Below are positions 9,127-17,138 of a DNA stretch of 64,000 nucleotides, one piece after another (position 1 is the first letter of the stretch; every line of letters starts with the position of its first letter). The DNA lies in contig JAGOVA010000001.1 in assembly GCA_018061005.1 (NCBI GenBank), positions 1 to 64,000 of the forward strand, written 5' to 3'. Source of the stretch: Sterolibacterium sp. (lineage in GTDB: Bacteria > Pseudomonadota > Gammaproteobacteria > Burkholderiales > Rhodocyclaceae). A model generated the notes under the pieces. It saw nothing but the letters and a program-made list of their open reading frames with translations. It did not search any database and was not told where the DNA came from. The translations under genes were made by a program, and so were the position numbers.

Positions 9127-9408
9127 ATGATACACAGCTTCGCCGACATCGAGACCGAACGTCTGTTTGCCACCGGAAAATCGCGCCGTCTGCCACCCGA
9201 CATTCTGCGTCGTGCCGTGATGCGCCTGACTCAACTGGATGCGGCAACGTGCATCGACGATTTACGCACACCACCATCCAATCATCTGGAGCCACTCACC
9301 GGCGACCGGGCTGGCGAATGGAGTATCCGCATCAACGATCAGTGGCGTCTGTGCTTCAAATTTGATTCTGGCGAAGCCTGCAATGTCGCCATCGTCGACT
9401 ATCACTGA
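9127..9408 (+). CDS. higB: HigB-family toxin
   Basis: A 93-residue RelE-superfamily toxin. The HigB pattern is clear: IHSFADIETERLF at the start, LPPDILRRAVMRL, LDAATCIDDLRTPPSN and GEWSIRINDQWRLCFKF, ending IVDYH. Members are ribosome-dependent mRNA interferases. The toxin gene precedes its antitoxin by 12 bases, the order normal for higBA. No Shine-Dalgarno sequence precedes the ATG, and the predicted -10 box ends only six bases before it, so the transcript may be leaderless. Confidence 0.9.
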   Translation: MIHSFADIETERLFATGKSRRLPPDILRRAVMRLTQLDAATCIDDLRTPPSNHLEPLTGDRAGEWSIRINDQWRLCFKFDSGEACNVAIVDYH

Positions 9409-9420
9409 GGAGTTTTCGAC

Positions 9421-9714
9421 ATGAAAAACAACCTGCCTCCGATACACCCTGGCGAGTTTCTACGCGAGACACTGGATGAACTGGATCTGTCCCAGGCCGC
9501 ATTCGCCACCGCCATCGGCGTATCGCCCATGCGAATTTCACACCTGATCAAAGGCACCCGTCCGGTGACGGCCGAACTGGCCTTGCTCATCGGTCGCGCC
9601 TTTGGCCAAAGCCCGCAATACTGGCTCAACCTACAAACCGGTTACGATCTGAAAATCGCCGAAGCAGTGATGAAACAAGCACTCAAGAAAGTCCGCGCGC
9701 TGGTTCCTGCGTAA
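9421..9714 (+). CDS. higA: HigA-family antitoxin
   Basis: A 97-residue XRE-type DNA-binding antitoxin. It begins with PPIHPGEFLRETLDELDLSQ, then a helix-turn-helix (AAFATAIGVSPMRISHLIKGTR, about residues 27-48) and FGQSPQYWLNLQTGYDL, all typical of the HigA/VapI family. It should neutralise the upstream HigB and repress the shared promoter. In contrast to the toxin it has a strong ribosome binding site (GAGGAG, ten bases before the ATG), so antitoxin synthesis should be favoured. Confidence 0.92.
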   Translation: MKNNLPPIHPGEFLRETLDELDLSQAAFATAIGVSPMRISHLIKGTRPVTAELALLIGRAFGQSPQYWLNLQTGYDLKIAEAVMKQALKKVRALVPA

Positions 9715-9732
9715 ACCCTTCCGTAGAAAGTA

Positions 9733-9765
9733 CCGCTGAAGCGCCGGACTCCGGGCTTTCAGCGG
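9733..9765. terminator. Long hairpin between convergent higA and the binding-protein gene
   Basis: CCGCTGAA (9733-9740) pairs with TTCAGCGG (9758-9765), and CCGG-N3-CCGG lies inside the loop, giving a strong two-part stem between convergent genes. There is no T tract, so it may protect 3' ends or assist termination rather than act as a simple intrinsic terminator. Confidence 0.5.
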
Positions 9766-9817
9766 AATGAGGCGGGAAATTGATGCGCTCTGTTCCGCAT
9801 GACCTGCCCCGGTTTGC

Positions 9818-10864
9818 CTACTCGAAATACTTGTTGCTCGCCCGCGCACTGGCTTCGTAGACGCGCGGCAGATTGAAGTGGCGGGCGTGCAGGGCACTGC
9901 CGCGCAAGGCGACGACGAATTGCCGGGTAGCGGAAAATGGACGCGGCATCGGCTGGCTCTGCGGGATGGCATCGATCGCTTCAACCGCCAGGCGAGCGGC
10001 GACTTCGCCTTGTTCATAGGGCGAGGTGCCGATCGCCAGCATGCCGCCGTCTTCGGCAAAAAAGGCGTTGGTGCCGATGAAGAAAGGCCGGGCATGGGCT
10101 TCGGTCCAGCCGATGACTTCGGCGGGGGGAAGCAGACGGGGATCGTCCGTCGCGCGCAGGAGTTTGCGATAGTTTGAGGTGATGAGAACGTCGGTATCGG
10201 TGGCCGCTTCAGCGACCGCCTGCTGCCATTCGGGCCAGGTGTCGACGAGACGCGAGGGCTGGACGATGAAGGGCGACCAGTCGTGGCCGCTGAAGGTTTT
10301 TTCGTCGCCGAGTACGGTTTCGGAACGGTCACCAATGAAGCGTATCCGCAGCGGCATGGGCATCGGCAAACCGCCACGCTGTGCGGCGATCAGCAGGGTT
10401 TCCTTGAGCGCATCGAGTGGCAGGCGTTCGAGTATCCCGCTGACATTGCGGGCGCGGTCGAAGCCATAGTTGCCGGGGGCGTTATTCACGCCGGCAAAGA
10501 CGATGCGGATGTGCGGATGATTGAGATAGTGTCGGCTCACATAGTTCTGCGCGTCGTCATCGACGGCGAGGATGACCTCCGGCTGCATTTCGTCGATCAT
10601 GCGGCGCGCGGCCAAACCGGCGTTGTCCTTGAAGTCAGGCCAGGGGTGGCGTTTGGTGTCGAGGTAGTACCAGCGCACCGTGTAATCGCCCCGCTGGTCG
10701 AGCACGCGGCGGATGCCCGCATTCACGTCCTTTACCCAGGAATAGCCCTGGTCATAACTGTGCAGGATCAGGATGCGCGGCTTGCTGAGGTTGAACCAGG
10801 CCAGCAGGCCGACGGAACCGACCAGAAAGACGGCGATCAGCAGGGTCTCGAGGCGCGATCTCAT
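9818..10864 (-). CDS. Membrane-anchored periplasmic ABC_sub_bind-like protein
   Basis: A 348-residue protein with one N-terminal hydrophobic segment (TLLIAVFLVGSVGLLAWF, about residues 6-23) and no obvious cleavage site, so it is probably anchored with its domain in the periplasm. The domain starts ILILHSYDQGYSWVKDVNAGIRRVL and continues with PEVILAVDDDAQNYV and IVFAGVNNAPGNYG, the pattern of the ABC transporter substrate-binding family PF04392 that also occurs as sensor domains. Its ATG at 10864 overlaps the transporter stop as ATGA, so the two are coupled. A longer reading frame upstream lies inside the transporter gene and is not used. No ABC permease or ATPase is nearby. The ligand is unknown. 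Confidence 0.75.
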   Translation of the reverse strand: MRSRLETLLIAVFLVGSVGLLAWFNLSKPRILILHSYDQGYSWVKDVNAGIRRVLDQRGDYTVRWYYLDTKRHPWPDFKDNAGLAARRMIDEMQPEVILAVDDDAQNYVSRHYLNHPHIRIVFAGVNNAPGNYGFDRARNVSGILERLPLDALKETLLIAAQRGGLPMPMPLRIRFIGDRSETVLGDEKTFSGHDWSPFIVQPSRLVDTWPEWQQAVAEAATDTDVLITSNYRKLLRATDDPRLLPPAEVIGWTEAHARPFFIGTNAFFAEDGGMLAIGTSPYEQGEVAARLAVEAIDAIPQSQPMPRPFSATRQFVVALRGSALHARHFNLPRVYEASARASNKYFE

Positions 10865-12714
10865 AGCAGCCCGAAGGCTTTCCAGAAGGGGATCGAGAAA
10901 TACACGGCGGCGAGGCGGGCGAAGTTCATGGCGGCGTTGTAGATCAGGAAGGACGACTCCAGATACATCGGCTGACGGCGGTTCACCGCCTGGAATTGCA
11001 GGTAGTAGGAACACTGGTACGGAAAGAACCAGATTTCGCCGAGCAGCAGCACGCAGAAGCCGACAACCCAGGGATTGACGCCGCTGACCTCGGCCAGTGG
11101 CATCAGAAGACTGGCGAGGATGACGATGCTCGCACTGATCGGCACGGCCAGACGAATGACGAAGATGACCGCGAACAGCAGCAGGATGAACAGGCCGAAA
11201 TCTTCACGCATCGTGGTCCCGAGGGCGGGGAGTGCTGCCGCGAGCAGGCAGTCGATGCCCAGGTGATTGAAGGCATTGACGAGGCCGGTCAGCCCGCTCA
11301 GGTAAAGCAGGAAAGGCCAGTCGATGCGCTTCTTGAGTTCGTCGCGGCTCAGCGAGCCGAACAGCAGCAGGCCGTAGAAGATGGCCAGCCCCATCCACGG
11401 CGCCTGCACCTGATGCAGGTGGGTCGTCAGCATGCCACCGATGAATACGGCGATACCCAGCAGGGCCGCCCATTCGCGGCGGTTGGGCCGGCCCAGCATC
11501 GCCAGCTGGGCGGCAATTAGCTCACGCGACAGGCGCAGCGGTTCCTTACTGCGAAACAACAGGCTGGCCAGCAGGGCATGGCCAGCCAGCAAGACCAGGG
11601 CGACAACGCCTGCGGCGGCGACCCACTTGAAGCCCTGGAAATGATCCTGGGTCTGCACCGGCAGCAGGCTGAAGACGGCGAAGTTCACCGACTTGCTGGT
11701 CAGAAAGATGGCAGAAAAAAGACTCACCCCGGCAAAGGCGCTGACCGCCAGTTGCGTAGCCGCCGCCCCCCGCTCGGGCAGACGCAGGCTCCGCATCATG
11801 TCGACGTAAAAAGGCGCGATCAGCGCAACGCGGCCGTTGATGGTGGGTAACAACGGGGTTAGAAAAATGCCGATCGACATCAGCCCGAGGTTCTGCCAGA
11901 AACGCGAGGTCGGCAAGTGCTGCAGCATCAGCAACAACGCGCGGTAGCTGAGGCCGGACGACACGAGCACCGTGCCCAGGCCGAGGATGCTCAAGGCCAT
12001 CATGAAACCGTCGGAAGCAAAGCCGGAGAGAATCACCGACGGCGGGGCAAGACCGGCAATCAGGATGCCCATGACGGCAAACAGCCCCGGCAGATAGTCA
12101 TCCACCAGCGACCAGGCCCACATGACGACCGTGGCGGTAAAAATGGCGAGGAACATGCCAGCATTGCGCTCCATGCCGACACGCTGAGTCAGCCAGAGTA
12201 CGGCCAGTGGCAGGAGGATCGCCATGAGCCAGCCGAGTGCGCGCAACCCGCTGCCCGCCGTGGCGACGGTGCTGGCTGTCTGGGCAGATAGCGTAGGAGG
12301 CGGGGCGGTGGCCGTAGCGGTGACGGTGAGCGTGGCCAGCAGCGACTGCATGAACCCGGCCTGCAGACCCGGCTGTTCGGCAAGCACCGGCAACAGGCAG
12401 CTGCGTGGCAGAAAACCGGCGACCACGGGGGTCAACGCCCGTGCATCACTCAGATAGCGGTCGGCATCGGTCAGGCATTCCTCGCCGAAGCGCGCGGCGG
12501 TGGCCGGGAACTCCCGTTCACCCGCCGCCGTTTGCAGGCTCACGCGGCCGCTGGCCAGCAGGTAAAGGCCGCTGGCCGCGTCGCCCGTGCGGTACAGCAG
12601 TTCGCCCGCAGCAAAATGCCGTTCTTCGAGATGCGGCAGCAGGCGCGTCAGCGTCACGCCCGGGCATTGCGCCAGCAACGGATCACGCAGCAGCAGATTC
12701 GCGTCAGGCATCAT
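10861..12714 (-). CDS. SLC13/DASS-type transporter with N-terminal cyclic-nucleotide-binding-like domain
   Basis: About 617 residues. The first 100 or so (LLPHLEERHFAAGELLYRTGDAASGLYLLASGRVSL) look like a cNMP-binding/Crp-type beta-roll. From about residue 160 follow roughly 12 hydrophobic segments with SLC13/divalent-anion features: SKSVNFAVFSL, PTINGRVALIAPF, and a C-terminal IRLAVPISASIVILASLLMPLA. It should be an inner-membrane anion or carboxylate transporter gated or tuned by its cytoplasmic domain. The in-frame extension to 12774 reads through a REP-like element (giving VIPAQAG), so I start at the ATG at 12714; the next ATG at 12711 is equally possible. It is coupled to the binding-protein gene. 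Confidence 0.8.
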   Translation of the reverse strand: MMPDANLLLRDPLLAQCPGVTLTRLLPHLEERHFAAGELLYRTGDAASGLYLLASGRVSLQTAAGEREFPATAARFGEECLTDADRYLSDARALTPVVAGFLPRSCLLPVLAEQPGLQAGFMQSLLATLTVTATATAPPPTLSAQTASTVATAGSGLRALGWLMAILLPLAVLWLTQRVGMERNAGMFLAIFTATVVMWAWSLVDDYLPGLFAVMGILIAGLAPPSVILSGFASDGFMMALSILGLGTVLVSSGLSYRALLLMLQHLPTSRFWQNLGLMSIGIFLTPLLPTINGRVALIAPFYVDMMRSLRLPERGAAATQLAVSAFAGVSLFSAIFLTSKSVNFAVFSLLPVQTQDHFQGFKWVAAAGVVALVLLAGHALLASLLFRSKEPLRLSRELIAAQLAMLGRPNRREWAALLGIAVFIGGMLTTHLHQVQAPWMGLAIFYGLLLFGSLSRDELKKRIDWPFLLYLSGLTGLVNAFNHLGIDCLLAAALPALGTTMREDFGLFILLLFAVIFVIRLAVPISASIVILASLLMPLAEVSGVNPWVVGFCVLLLGEIWFFPYQCSYYLQFQAVNRRQPMYLESSFLIYNAAMNFARLAAVYFSIPFWKAFGLL

Positions 12715-12738
12715 CGAGCTCACTGTGGTTGCGGTTGC

Positions 12739-12766
12739 CGTCACTCCCGCCTGCGCGGGAATGACG
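12739..12766. repeat. REP-like palindrome
   Basis: A near-perfect 28-base inverted repeat: CGTCACTCCCGC and GCGGGAATGACG around a 4-base centre. This sequence type is widespread in proteobacterial intergenic regions and often yields false protein starts containing VIPAQAG, as happens upstream of the SLC13-type gene. Confidence 0.8.
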
Positions 12767-12834
12767 TGACTCAATGGTTTTGGTTTGCTGCCGGTGCGAT
12801 CGTCAGGTCAACATCAACACAAATTCAGCGCAAA

Positions 12835-14010
12835 TTAGCGCGAGCGCGGCATCTTCAGCGCAAACTGGGCGATCAGATCGCGTTGCAGCTCATTGACGCC
12901 GCCGCCGAAGGTGTTGATGGTGGCTGCACGATATTCTTCTTCCAGCAGCGACTTGAACTCGGCGGCTTCACTGCCCAGACGGTAAAGACCGCCCACACCG
13001 AGAATTTCCAGCAGGCGACGGAAGACGAAAATCATGGTTTCCGAGCCATACACCTTGGAGGCCGAGGCCAGGCCGACATCCATGCGACCGGCGGTGATGT
13101 CCACCGACAGCCGATAGTTGAGCAGGCGCATCGCTTCGATCTGGGTATAGGACTCAGCCAGGGCGCGGCGCACCCAGGGTTCGTCGACCGCGCGGTGCCC
13201 CTTTTCGTCCGCCGTCTTGGCCCAGGCCAGTACCCGCTGGAAGGCGGCGGTGGCTTTGACACCGAAGGCACCGAGGCCGACACGTTCATGATTAAGCTGC
13301 GCGGTGATCAGCTTCCAGCCGCCATGCAGCTGCCCGACCAGCATGCTCGCCGGTACTTTGACGTTATCAAAATAAGTGGCGTTGGTGCGATGGCCGACGG
13401 TGTGGATCGGCGTGAGCGAATAACCGGCCGCCTTGGTGTCGACGATCAGGATCGAAATTCCTTTGTGGCGTTTCTCTTCCGGGTTGGTGCGCGCCGCCAG
13501 CCAGATGTAGTCGGCCGATTCGGCGTCCGAGGTAAACAGTTTGCTGCCGTTGACCACAAAATGATCGCCTTCCTGCACCGCGCTGGTCGACAGCGTGGCG
13601 AGATCGGTGCCGGCATTGCCTTCGGTGTAGCCGATGGCAAAGTGCAGCTCGCCGGCCGCCATGCCGGGGAGGAACTTCTTTTTGTGTTCTTCCGAGCCGT
13701 GCGCCATCAGTGCCGGGCCGACGGTGTTCACAGTGACAAAAGGCAGCGTGGCACCGGCGATGAAGACTTCTTCGAAAAAGATCAGCTGCTCGATCGGCGT
13801 GTAGCCACGGCCGCCGTATTCCTTCGGCCAGCCGACGGCCAGCCAGCCGTCCTTGCCCATCTGGCGGCACAGGTGTTTGTAAGCCTCATGACGTTCGTCG
13901 CCGTCTTCGCGGCGCAGCGCGATACGGATTTCTTCGGTCATGATCTGGTTGAAATAGGCGCGGATTTCGCGGCGCAATGCCTTCTGTTCCGGGGTCAAAT
14001 CGACGAACAT
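12835..14010 (-). CDS. Acyl-CoA dehydrogenase (ChsE/FadE-like subunit A)
   Basis: A 391-residue flavoprotein of the acyl-CoA dehydrogenase family, expected to introduce an alpha,beta double bond into a CoA thioester. Visible motifs: GWLAVGWPKEYGGRG near residue 55, FAIGYTEGNAGTDLATLST (FAD/substrate segment), DHFVVNGSKLFTSDA, and the C-terminal TFGGGVNELQRDLIAQ, the usual FAD-adjacent end motif. It lies 33 bases downstream of a second, divergent acyl-CoA dehydrogenase on the same strand. Such unlike pairs form alpha2-beta2 enzymes in actinobacterial steroid side-chain breakdown (for example FadE28/FadE29), and the ChsH- and Ltp2-like neighbours support that reading. The exact substrate is inferred. 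Confidence 0.9.
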   Translation of the reverse strand: MFVDLTPEQKALRREIRAYFNQIMTEEIRIALRREDGDERHEAYKHLCRQMGKDGWLAVGWPKEYGGRGYTPIEQLIFFEEVFIAGATLPFVTVNTVGPALMAHGSEEHKKKFLPGMAAGELHFAIGYTEGNAGTDLATLSTSAVQEGDHFVVNGSKLFTSDAESADYIWLAARTNPEEKRHKGISILIVDTKAAGYSLTPIHTVGHRTNATYFDNVKVPASMLVGQLHGGWKLITAQLNHERVGLGAFGVKATAAFQRVLAWAKTADEKGHRAVDEPWVRRALAESYTQIEAMRLLNYRLSVDITAGRMDVGLASASKVYGSETMIFVFRRLLEILGVGGLYRLGSEAAEFKSLLEEEYRAATINTFGGGVNELQRDLIAQFALKMPRSR

Positions 14011-14043
14011 GATTTGTCTTTCAGTAAAAGGGTTGCGAGAGGA

Positions 14044-15156
14044 TCAGAGTTCGACGCCGACGGTTTCCGGCTGCGCCAGCCAGTCGCCCAGCGCTTGCAG
14101 GTCGGCCGTCGCACCGCCCAGCGAGAGTTCCAGCGCGCGGCTCCAGTAGAGGAAACGATGGATCGGGTAGCTCACATCCGAGCCCATGCCGCCATGCATG
14201 TGAGAGGCCGCATGCGAGACCCGATGACCACATTCACACGCCCAGTATTTGGCGACGCGAGCCGCACCTTCGGCGTCCAGACCGTTGTCCAGCCGCCAGC
14301 AGAGTTGCCAGAGCGTGGAGCGCAGGGCTTCGATGTCGATGTAGCAATCGGCCGAACGTGCGCCGATCACCTGAAAACTGGCGATCGGGCGATCAAACTG
14401 CACGCGTTGGCTGGTGTATTCGACGGTGCGGCGCAGATCTTCGCTGGCCACACCCAGTTGCAGCGCGGCCAGACAGGCCAGCGCGTGTTGTTCCAGCCAG
14501 GGCAGGGCGGCTACCGGCAACAGGGCATCCTTGCCCAGTGCCAGCTGATTGAAGATGAGATCGGCGGCCGGTTCGGCGTGCGTCAGGGTGCCGGTCAGTT
14601 TTTCAATACCCGCAGCATTCGGATCGACGATGAACAGACGCACCCCCTCTGCCGTGGCGGCAGGCAGAAGCACCAGTTGTGCGCGGGCAGCCAGCGGCAC
14701 GGCGACGGCACGGCCATCGAGCTGCCAGCCCGTGCCGGTGGCCTGCGCCGTCAGCGCAAGACCGCGCGAAGCGGACAGACCGTCCAGCGAGAGTGTGGCC
14801 AGTGCCGTACCCGCCACTAGCTTTTCCAGCCAGGCAGAGTTCAGGCTGGCCGGGGCAAACTTCGCTAGTGCCGTTGCTGCCAGTGCTTGCCGCCACAACG
14901 GCACGGGGGCGACATGCCGTCCCTGCTGTTCCAACGCCAGCATCAGCTCGACCATGCCCAGCCCGCTGCCACCGTCGGCTTCCGGCACAGTCAGGCCGAG
15001 CAGGCCGGTTTCGGCCAGTTGCTGCCACAAGCCGCTGTCATAGTCCTTGCCACTCTCCCAGAAAGCACGGATCTGGTCGTCGTTGCAGTAATCGGCGAAC
15101 ACGCTGGTCGCCATGTCGGCAATGGCGCGCTGTTCTTCGCTGAGATCGAAATTCAT
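14044..15156 (-). CDS. Acyl-CoA dehydrogenase (ChsE/FadE-like subunit B)
   Basis: A 370-residue acyl-CoA dehydrogenase family member, divergent from its neighbour. The N-terminus MNFDLSEEQRAIADMATSVFADYC is typical; GLLGLTVPEADGGSGLGMVELMLALEQQGRH follows; the middle domain is alanine-rich and weakly conserved. The C-terminal SHAASHMHGGMGSDVSYPIHRFLYWSRALELSLGG is typical of the partner subunit in heteromeric steroid enzymes. AAGGA lies nine bases upstream of the ATG. It probably assembles with the product of 12835-14010; which subunit holds the catalytic glutamate I cannot settle by eye. Confidence 0.9.
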   Translation of the reverse strand: MNFDLSEEQRAIADMATSVFADYCNDDQIRAFWESGKDYDSGLWQQLAETGLLGLTVPEADGGSGLGMVELMLALEQQGRHVAPVPLWRQALAATALAKFAPASLNSAWLEKLVAGTALATLSLDGLSASRGLALTAQATGTGWQLDGRAVAVPLAARAQLVLLPAATAEGVRLFIVDPNAAGIEKLTGTLTHAEPAADLIFNQLALGKDALLPVAALPWLEQHALACLAALQLGVASEDLRRTVEYTSQRVQFDRPIASFQVIGARSADCYIDIEALRSTLWQLCWRLDNGLDAEGAARVAKYWACECGHRVSHAASHMHGGMGSDVSYPIHRFLYWSRALELSLGGATADLQALGDWLAQPETVGVEL

Positions 15157-15188
15157 TTAGATCATCCTTGTGGAGATTGCGATCAGTT

Positions 15189-15269
15189 CCGTTCGTCCTG
15201 AACCTGTCGAAGGGGCTGTTGAGTATTCGTCTTTGGGGGCAAGGGCTTCGACAGGCTCAGCCCGAACGG
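15189..15269. repeat. Inverted pair of CCTTCGACAGG-type dispersed repeats
   Basis: Two related arms face each other: one at 15189-15214 (starting CCGTTCGTCCTGAACC) and one at 15243-15269 (containing TTCGACAGGCTCAG and ending CCGAACGG). They can fold into a long stem in the gap between the Ltp2-like gene and the downstream acyl-CoA dehydrogenase, where they may set mRNA stability or partial termination. The same family recurs at 16997-17080. Confidence 0.75.
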
Positions 15270-15301
15270 GGTCGGTATGTCTCTCGTCAGTCTTGGTTCA
15301 G

Positions 15302-16474
15302 TTACATCTTGCCGAGGATCGCGCCGCCGGTTGGCACGCCGACGCCGGAGGTGACCAGGGCGTGATTGACGTTCTTCTTCGGCTGATTCACCGAGGTGCC
15401 GCGTACCAGACGCACGGCTTCGACGATGCCGTTCACGCCGTGGATGTAGGCTTCCGACAGCTGGCCGCCGTGGGTATTGGTCGGCAGACGGCCATCCGGA
15501 CGCAGGTTGCCGTCCAGCACAAACTTGGCCGCCTCGCCAAACTCGCAGAAGCCCCACGATTCGAGCTGCATCAGCACGATCGAGGAGAACGCGTCATAAA
15601 TCACCGCCGCATCGATGTCCTTGGCGGATAGACCGCACTGGGCGTAGGCGTGCTTGGCGGCGATGTCCATCTCGGGGATACGGCCGATCTCGGCGCGGTA
15701 GAACGAGGTCATTTCTTCCTGGTCGCGCGGCGAGCACTGGGCAACGCCGTTGATCAGCACACCGGGCTGCTTGAGGTCGCGCGCGCGTTCAGGCGTGGTG
15801 ACGATCACCGCCGAGCCGCCGTCGCTTTCCTGGCAGCAGTCGAACAGACGCAGCGGATCGCAGATGCGGCGCGCACTATCGTAATCGGCACGGGAGAACG
15901 GCTGGTTGTAAAAGAAGGCGGCCGGGTTCTTCACCGCGTATTCGCGCGTGGTGTGGGCGATCTCGAACAACGCGTCTTCGGTGCAGCCGGTCAGGTGCAT
16001 GTAGCGCTGGGTGTACATCGCCACCCAGGAGGTCGGCGTGAGCAGACCATACGGCATGTACCAGCCGTAGTGGATCGCGCTACCGGTAATCAGCGAGCCG
16101 GAAACCCCCGCCGAGTAGCGGTGGCCGGAACGGCCATTGAGCGCGCGGTAACAGACCACCACTTCGGCCATGCCGGTCGCCACAGCCATCGCCGCCTGCA
16201 GCAGCGTGCCCGTGGCCGCACCGCCGCCGTAGGGCACGCGGGCGAAGAAGTTGAGGTCGTTGCAGCCGACGGCGCGGGCAACATCCACTTCTTCATTCTG
16301 GTCCATGGTGAACGTCACCATGCCATCGACATCCGATGGCTTGAGGCCCGCGTCATTCAACGCGGCCTTGACGGCTTCCGCCGCCAGCGAGAGTTCCGAG
16401 CGACCGGAGTTTTTCGAGAACTCGGTCGAGCCGATGCCGGCAATCGCGGCCTTGTTTGCAATATTGGCAACCAT
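15302..16474 (-). CDS. Ltp2-like thiolase-fold protein (lipid-transfer/aldolase type)
   Basis: A 390-residue thiolase-superfamily protein of the SCP2-thiolase/lipid-transfer branch. Features: AAIAGIGSTEFSKNSGRSE at the N-terminus, LKPSDVDGMV, YGGGAATGTLLQAAMAVATG, CQESDGGSAVIVTT, IYDAFSSIVLMQLE and a glycine-rich GGQLSEAYIHGVNGIVEAVRLVRG. In actinobacterial steroid catabolism Ltp2 is a retro-aldolase that works with the DUF35 domain of ChsH2, and a DUF35 partner is encoded two genes upstream. The ATG at 16474 has an excellent AAGGAGG site; the longer frame to 16531 is rejected. It starts two bases after the MaoC gene ends. Confidence 0.87.
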   Translation of the reverse strand: MVANIANKAAIAGIGSTEFSKNSGRSELSLAAEAVKAALNDAGLKPSDVDGMVTFTMDQNEEVDVARAVGCNDLNFFARVPYGGGAATGTLLQAAMAVATGMAEVVVCYRALNGRSGHRYSAGVSGSLITGSAIHYGWYMPYGLLTPTSWVAMYTQRYMHLTGCTEDALFEIAHTTREYAVKNPAAFFYNQPFSRADYDSARRICDPLRLFDCCQESDGGSAVIVTTPERARDLKQPGVLINGVAQCSPRDQEEMTSFYRAEIGRIPEMDIAAKHAYAQCGLSAKDIDAAVIYDAFSSIVLMQLESWGFCEFGEAAKFVLDGNLRPDGRLPTNTHGGQLSEAYIHGVNGIVEAVRLVRGTSVNQPKKNVNHALVTSGVGVPTGGAILGKM

Positions 16475-16476
16475 GT

Positions 16477-16905
16477 TCAAGCCTCCTTGGGCAGGGCGAC
16501 ACGCACCGTGCCGGTCATGTGGGTACCCCAAACGTTGTTCGTGCCATCCACCGCCACGCTCACCACGCCAGTGGCGTCGTCCTTGGCTTTGACTTCACCG
16601 CTGACAGTCATCACGAAACCGGGCAGATTGGGTGCGCCCAGCTTGATGTCGATGCCTCTCAAGGTCGAATCCGGGCCGGCCCAGTCGGTGACGAAACGCC
16701 CCATGAAGCCGTTGCTGGTAATGATGTTCATGAAAACGTCGGACAGGCCGGTGGCCTGGGCGACCTTCTTGTCGTGGTGCACCGGCGTGAAGTCTCGCGA
16801 GGCGAGTGCCGAGCCGATGATGAGGCCGGAGGTGATGTCGATTTTCAGTTCGGGCAGCTTGTCGCCAACCTTCACCTGGCCGTATTTCAGAGTGTTCAGA
16901 TTCAT
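16477..16905 (-). CDS. MaoC-like dehydratase, ChsH1-like
   Basis: A 142-residue hot-dog-fold protein. The core is GLIIGSALASRDFTPVHHDKKVAQATGLSDVFMNIITSNGFMGRFVTDW, which contains the R-D-x-x-P-x-H-x-D hydratase signature. Single-domain MaoC proteins of this type pair with a DUF35-fused MaoC protein to hydrate steroid enoyl-CoA; such a partner is the next gene upstream. The ATG at 16905 is preceded by GAGG; the longer frame to 16950 is not supported. The gap to the partner gene is 233 bases and filled with repeats, so expression of the two need not be equal. Confidence 0.87.
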   Translation of the reverse strand: MNLNTLKYGQVKVGDKLPELKIDITSGLIIGSALASRDFTPVHHDKKVAQATGLSDVFMNIITSNGFMGRFVTDWAGPDSTLRGIDIKLGAPNLPGFVMTVSGEVKAKDDATGVVSVAVDGTNNVWGTHMTGTVRVALPKEA

Positions 16906-16943
16906 TTTGTGTCCTCGCGATTGATCCGGTCCTTGATACACAG

Positions 16944-17080
16944 ATTCCATTCGTGGTGAGCTTCGTTTATTCCGTTCGTGGTGAGCTTCGTTTATTCCGT
17001 TCGTGGTGAGCTTGTCGAACCATGAACGGTGCTCAATCTTTTGTGCGCCCGTTACCCTTCGACAGGCTCAGGGCGAACGG
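16944..17080. repeat. Tandem 25-base repeat plus inverted dispersed repeats
   Basis: Three tandem units of 25 bases begin at 16944, 16969 and 16994 (ATTCCGTTCGTGGTGAGC type, the first with one change). The last merges into a repeat with CCGTTC and GAACGG ends at 16997-17029, and a facing arm lies at 17055-17080 (CCCTTCGACAGGCTCAGG type). Together they occupy most of the 233-base gap inside the CoA-thioester cluster. Confidence 0.8.
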
Positions 17081-17138
17081 TGGAGCGGTAGAACGGTGGA
17101 GCGATGAAATGATGAATTCAAAGGCCGGGTTAATAGTG

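Noticed and set aside
12532..14820. A 762-codon open frame on the plus strand
   Set aside because: It runs antisense to both acyl-CoA dehydrogenase genes, is rich in R, Q, G and H as expected of a high-GC shadow frame, and shows no domain.
16944..17080. Possible CRISPR array
   Set aside because: Only three direct units with no spacers between them and no cas genes; it is a plain tandem repeat joined to dispersed repeats.
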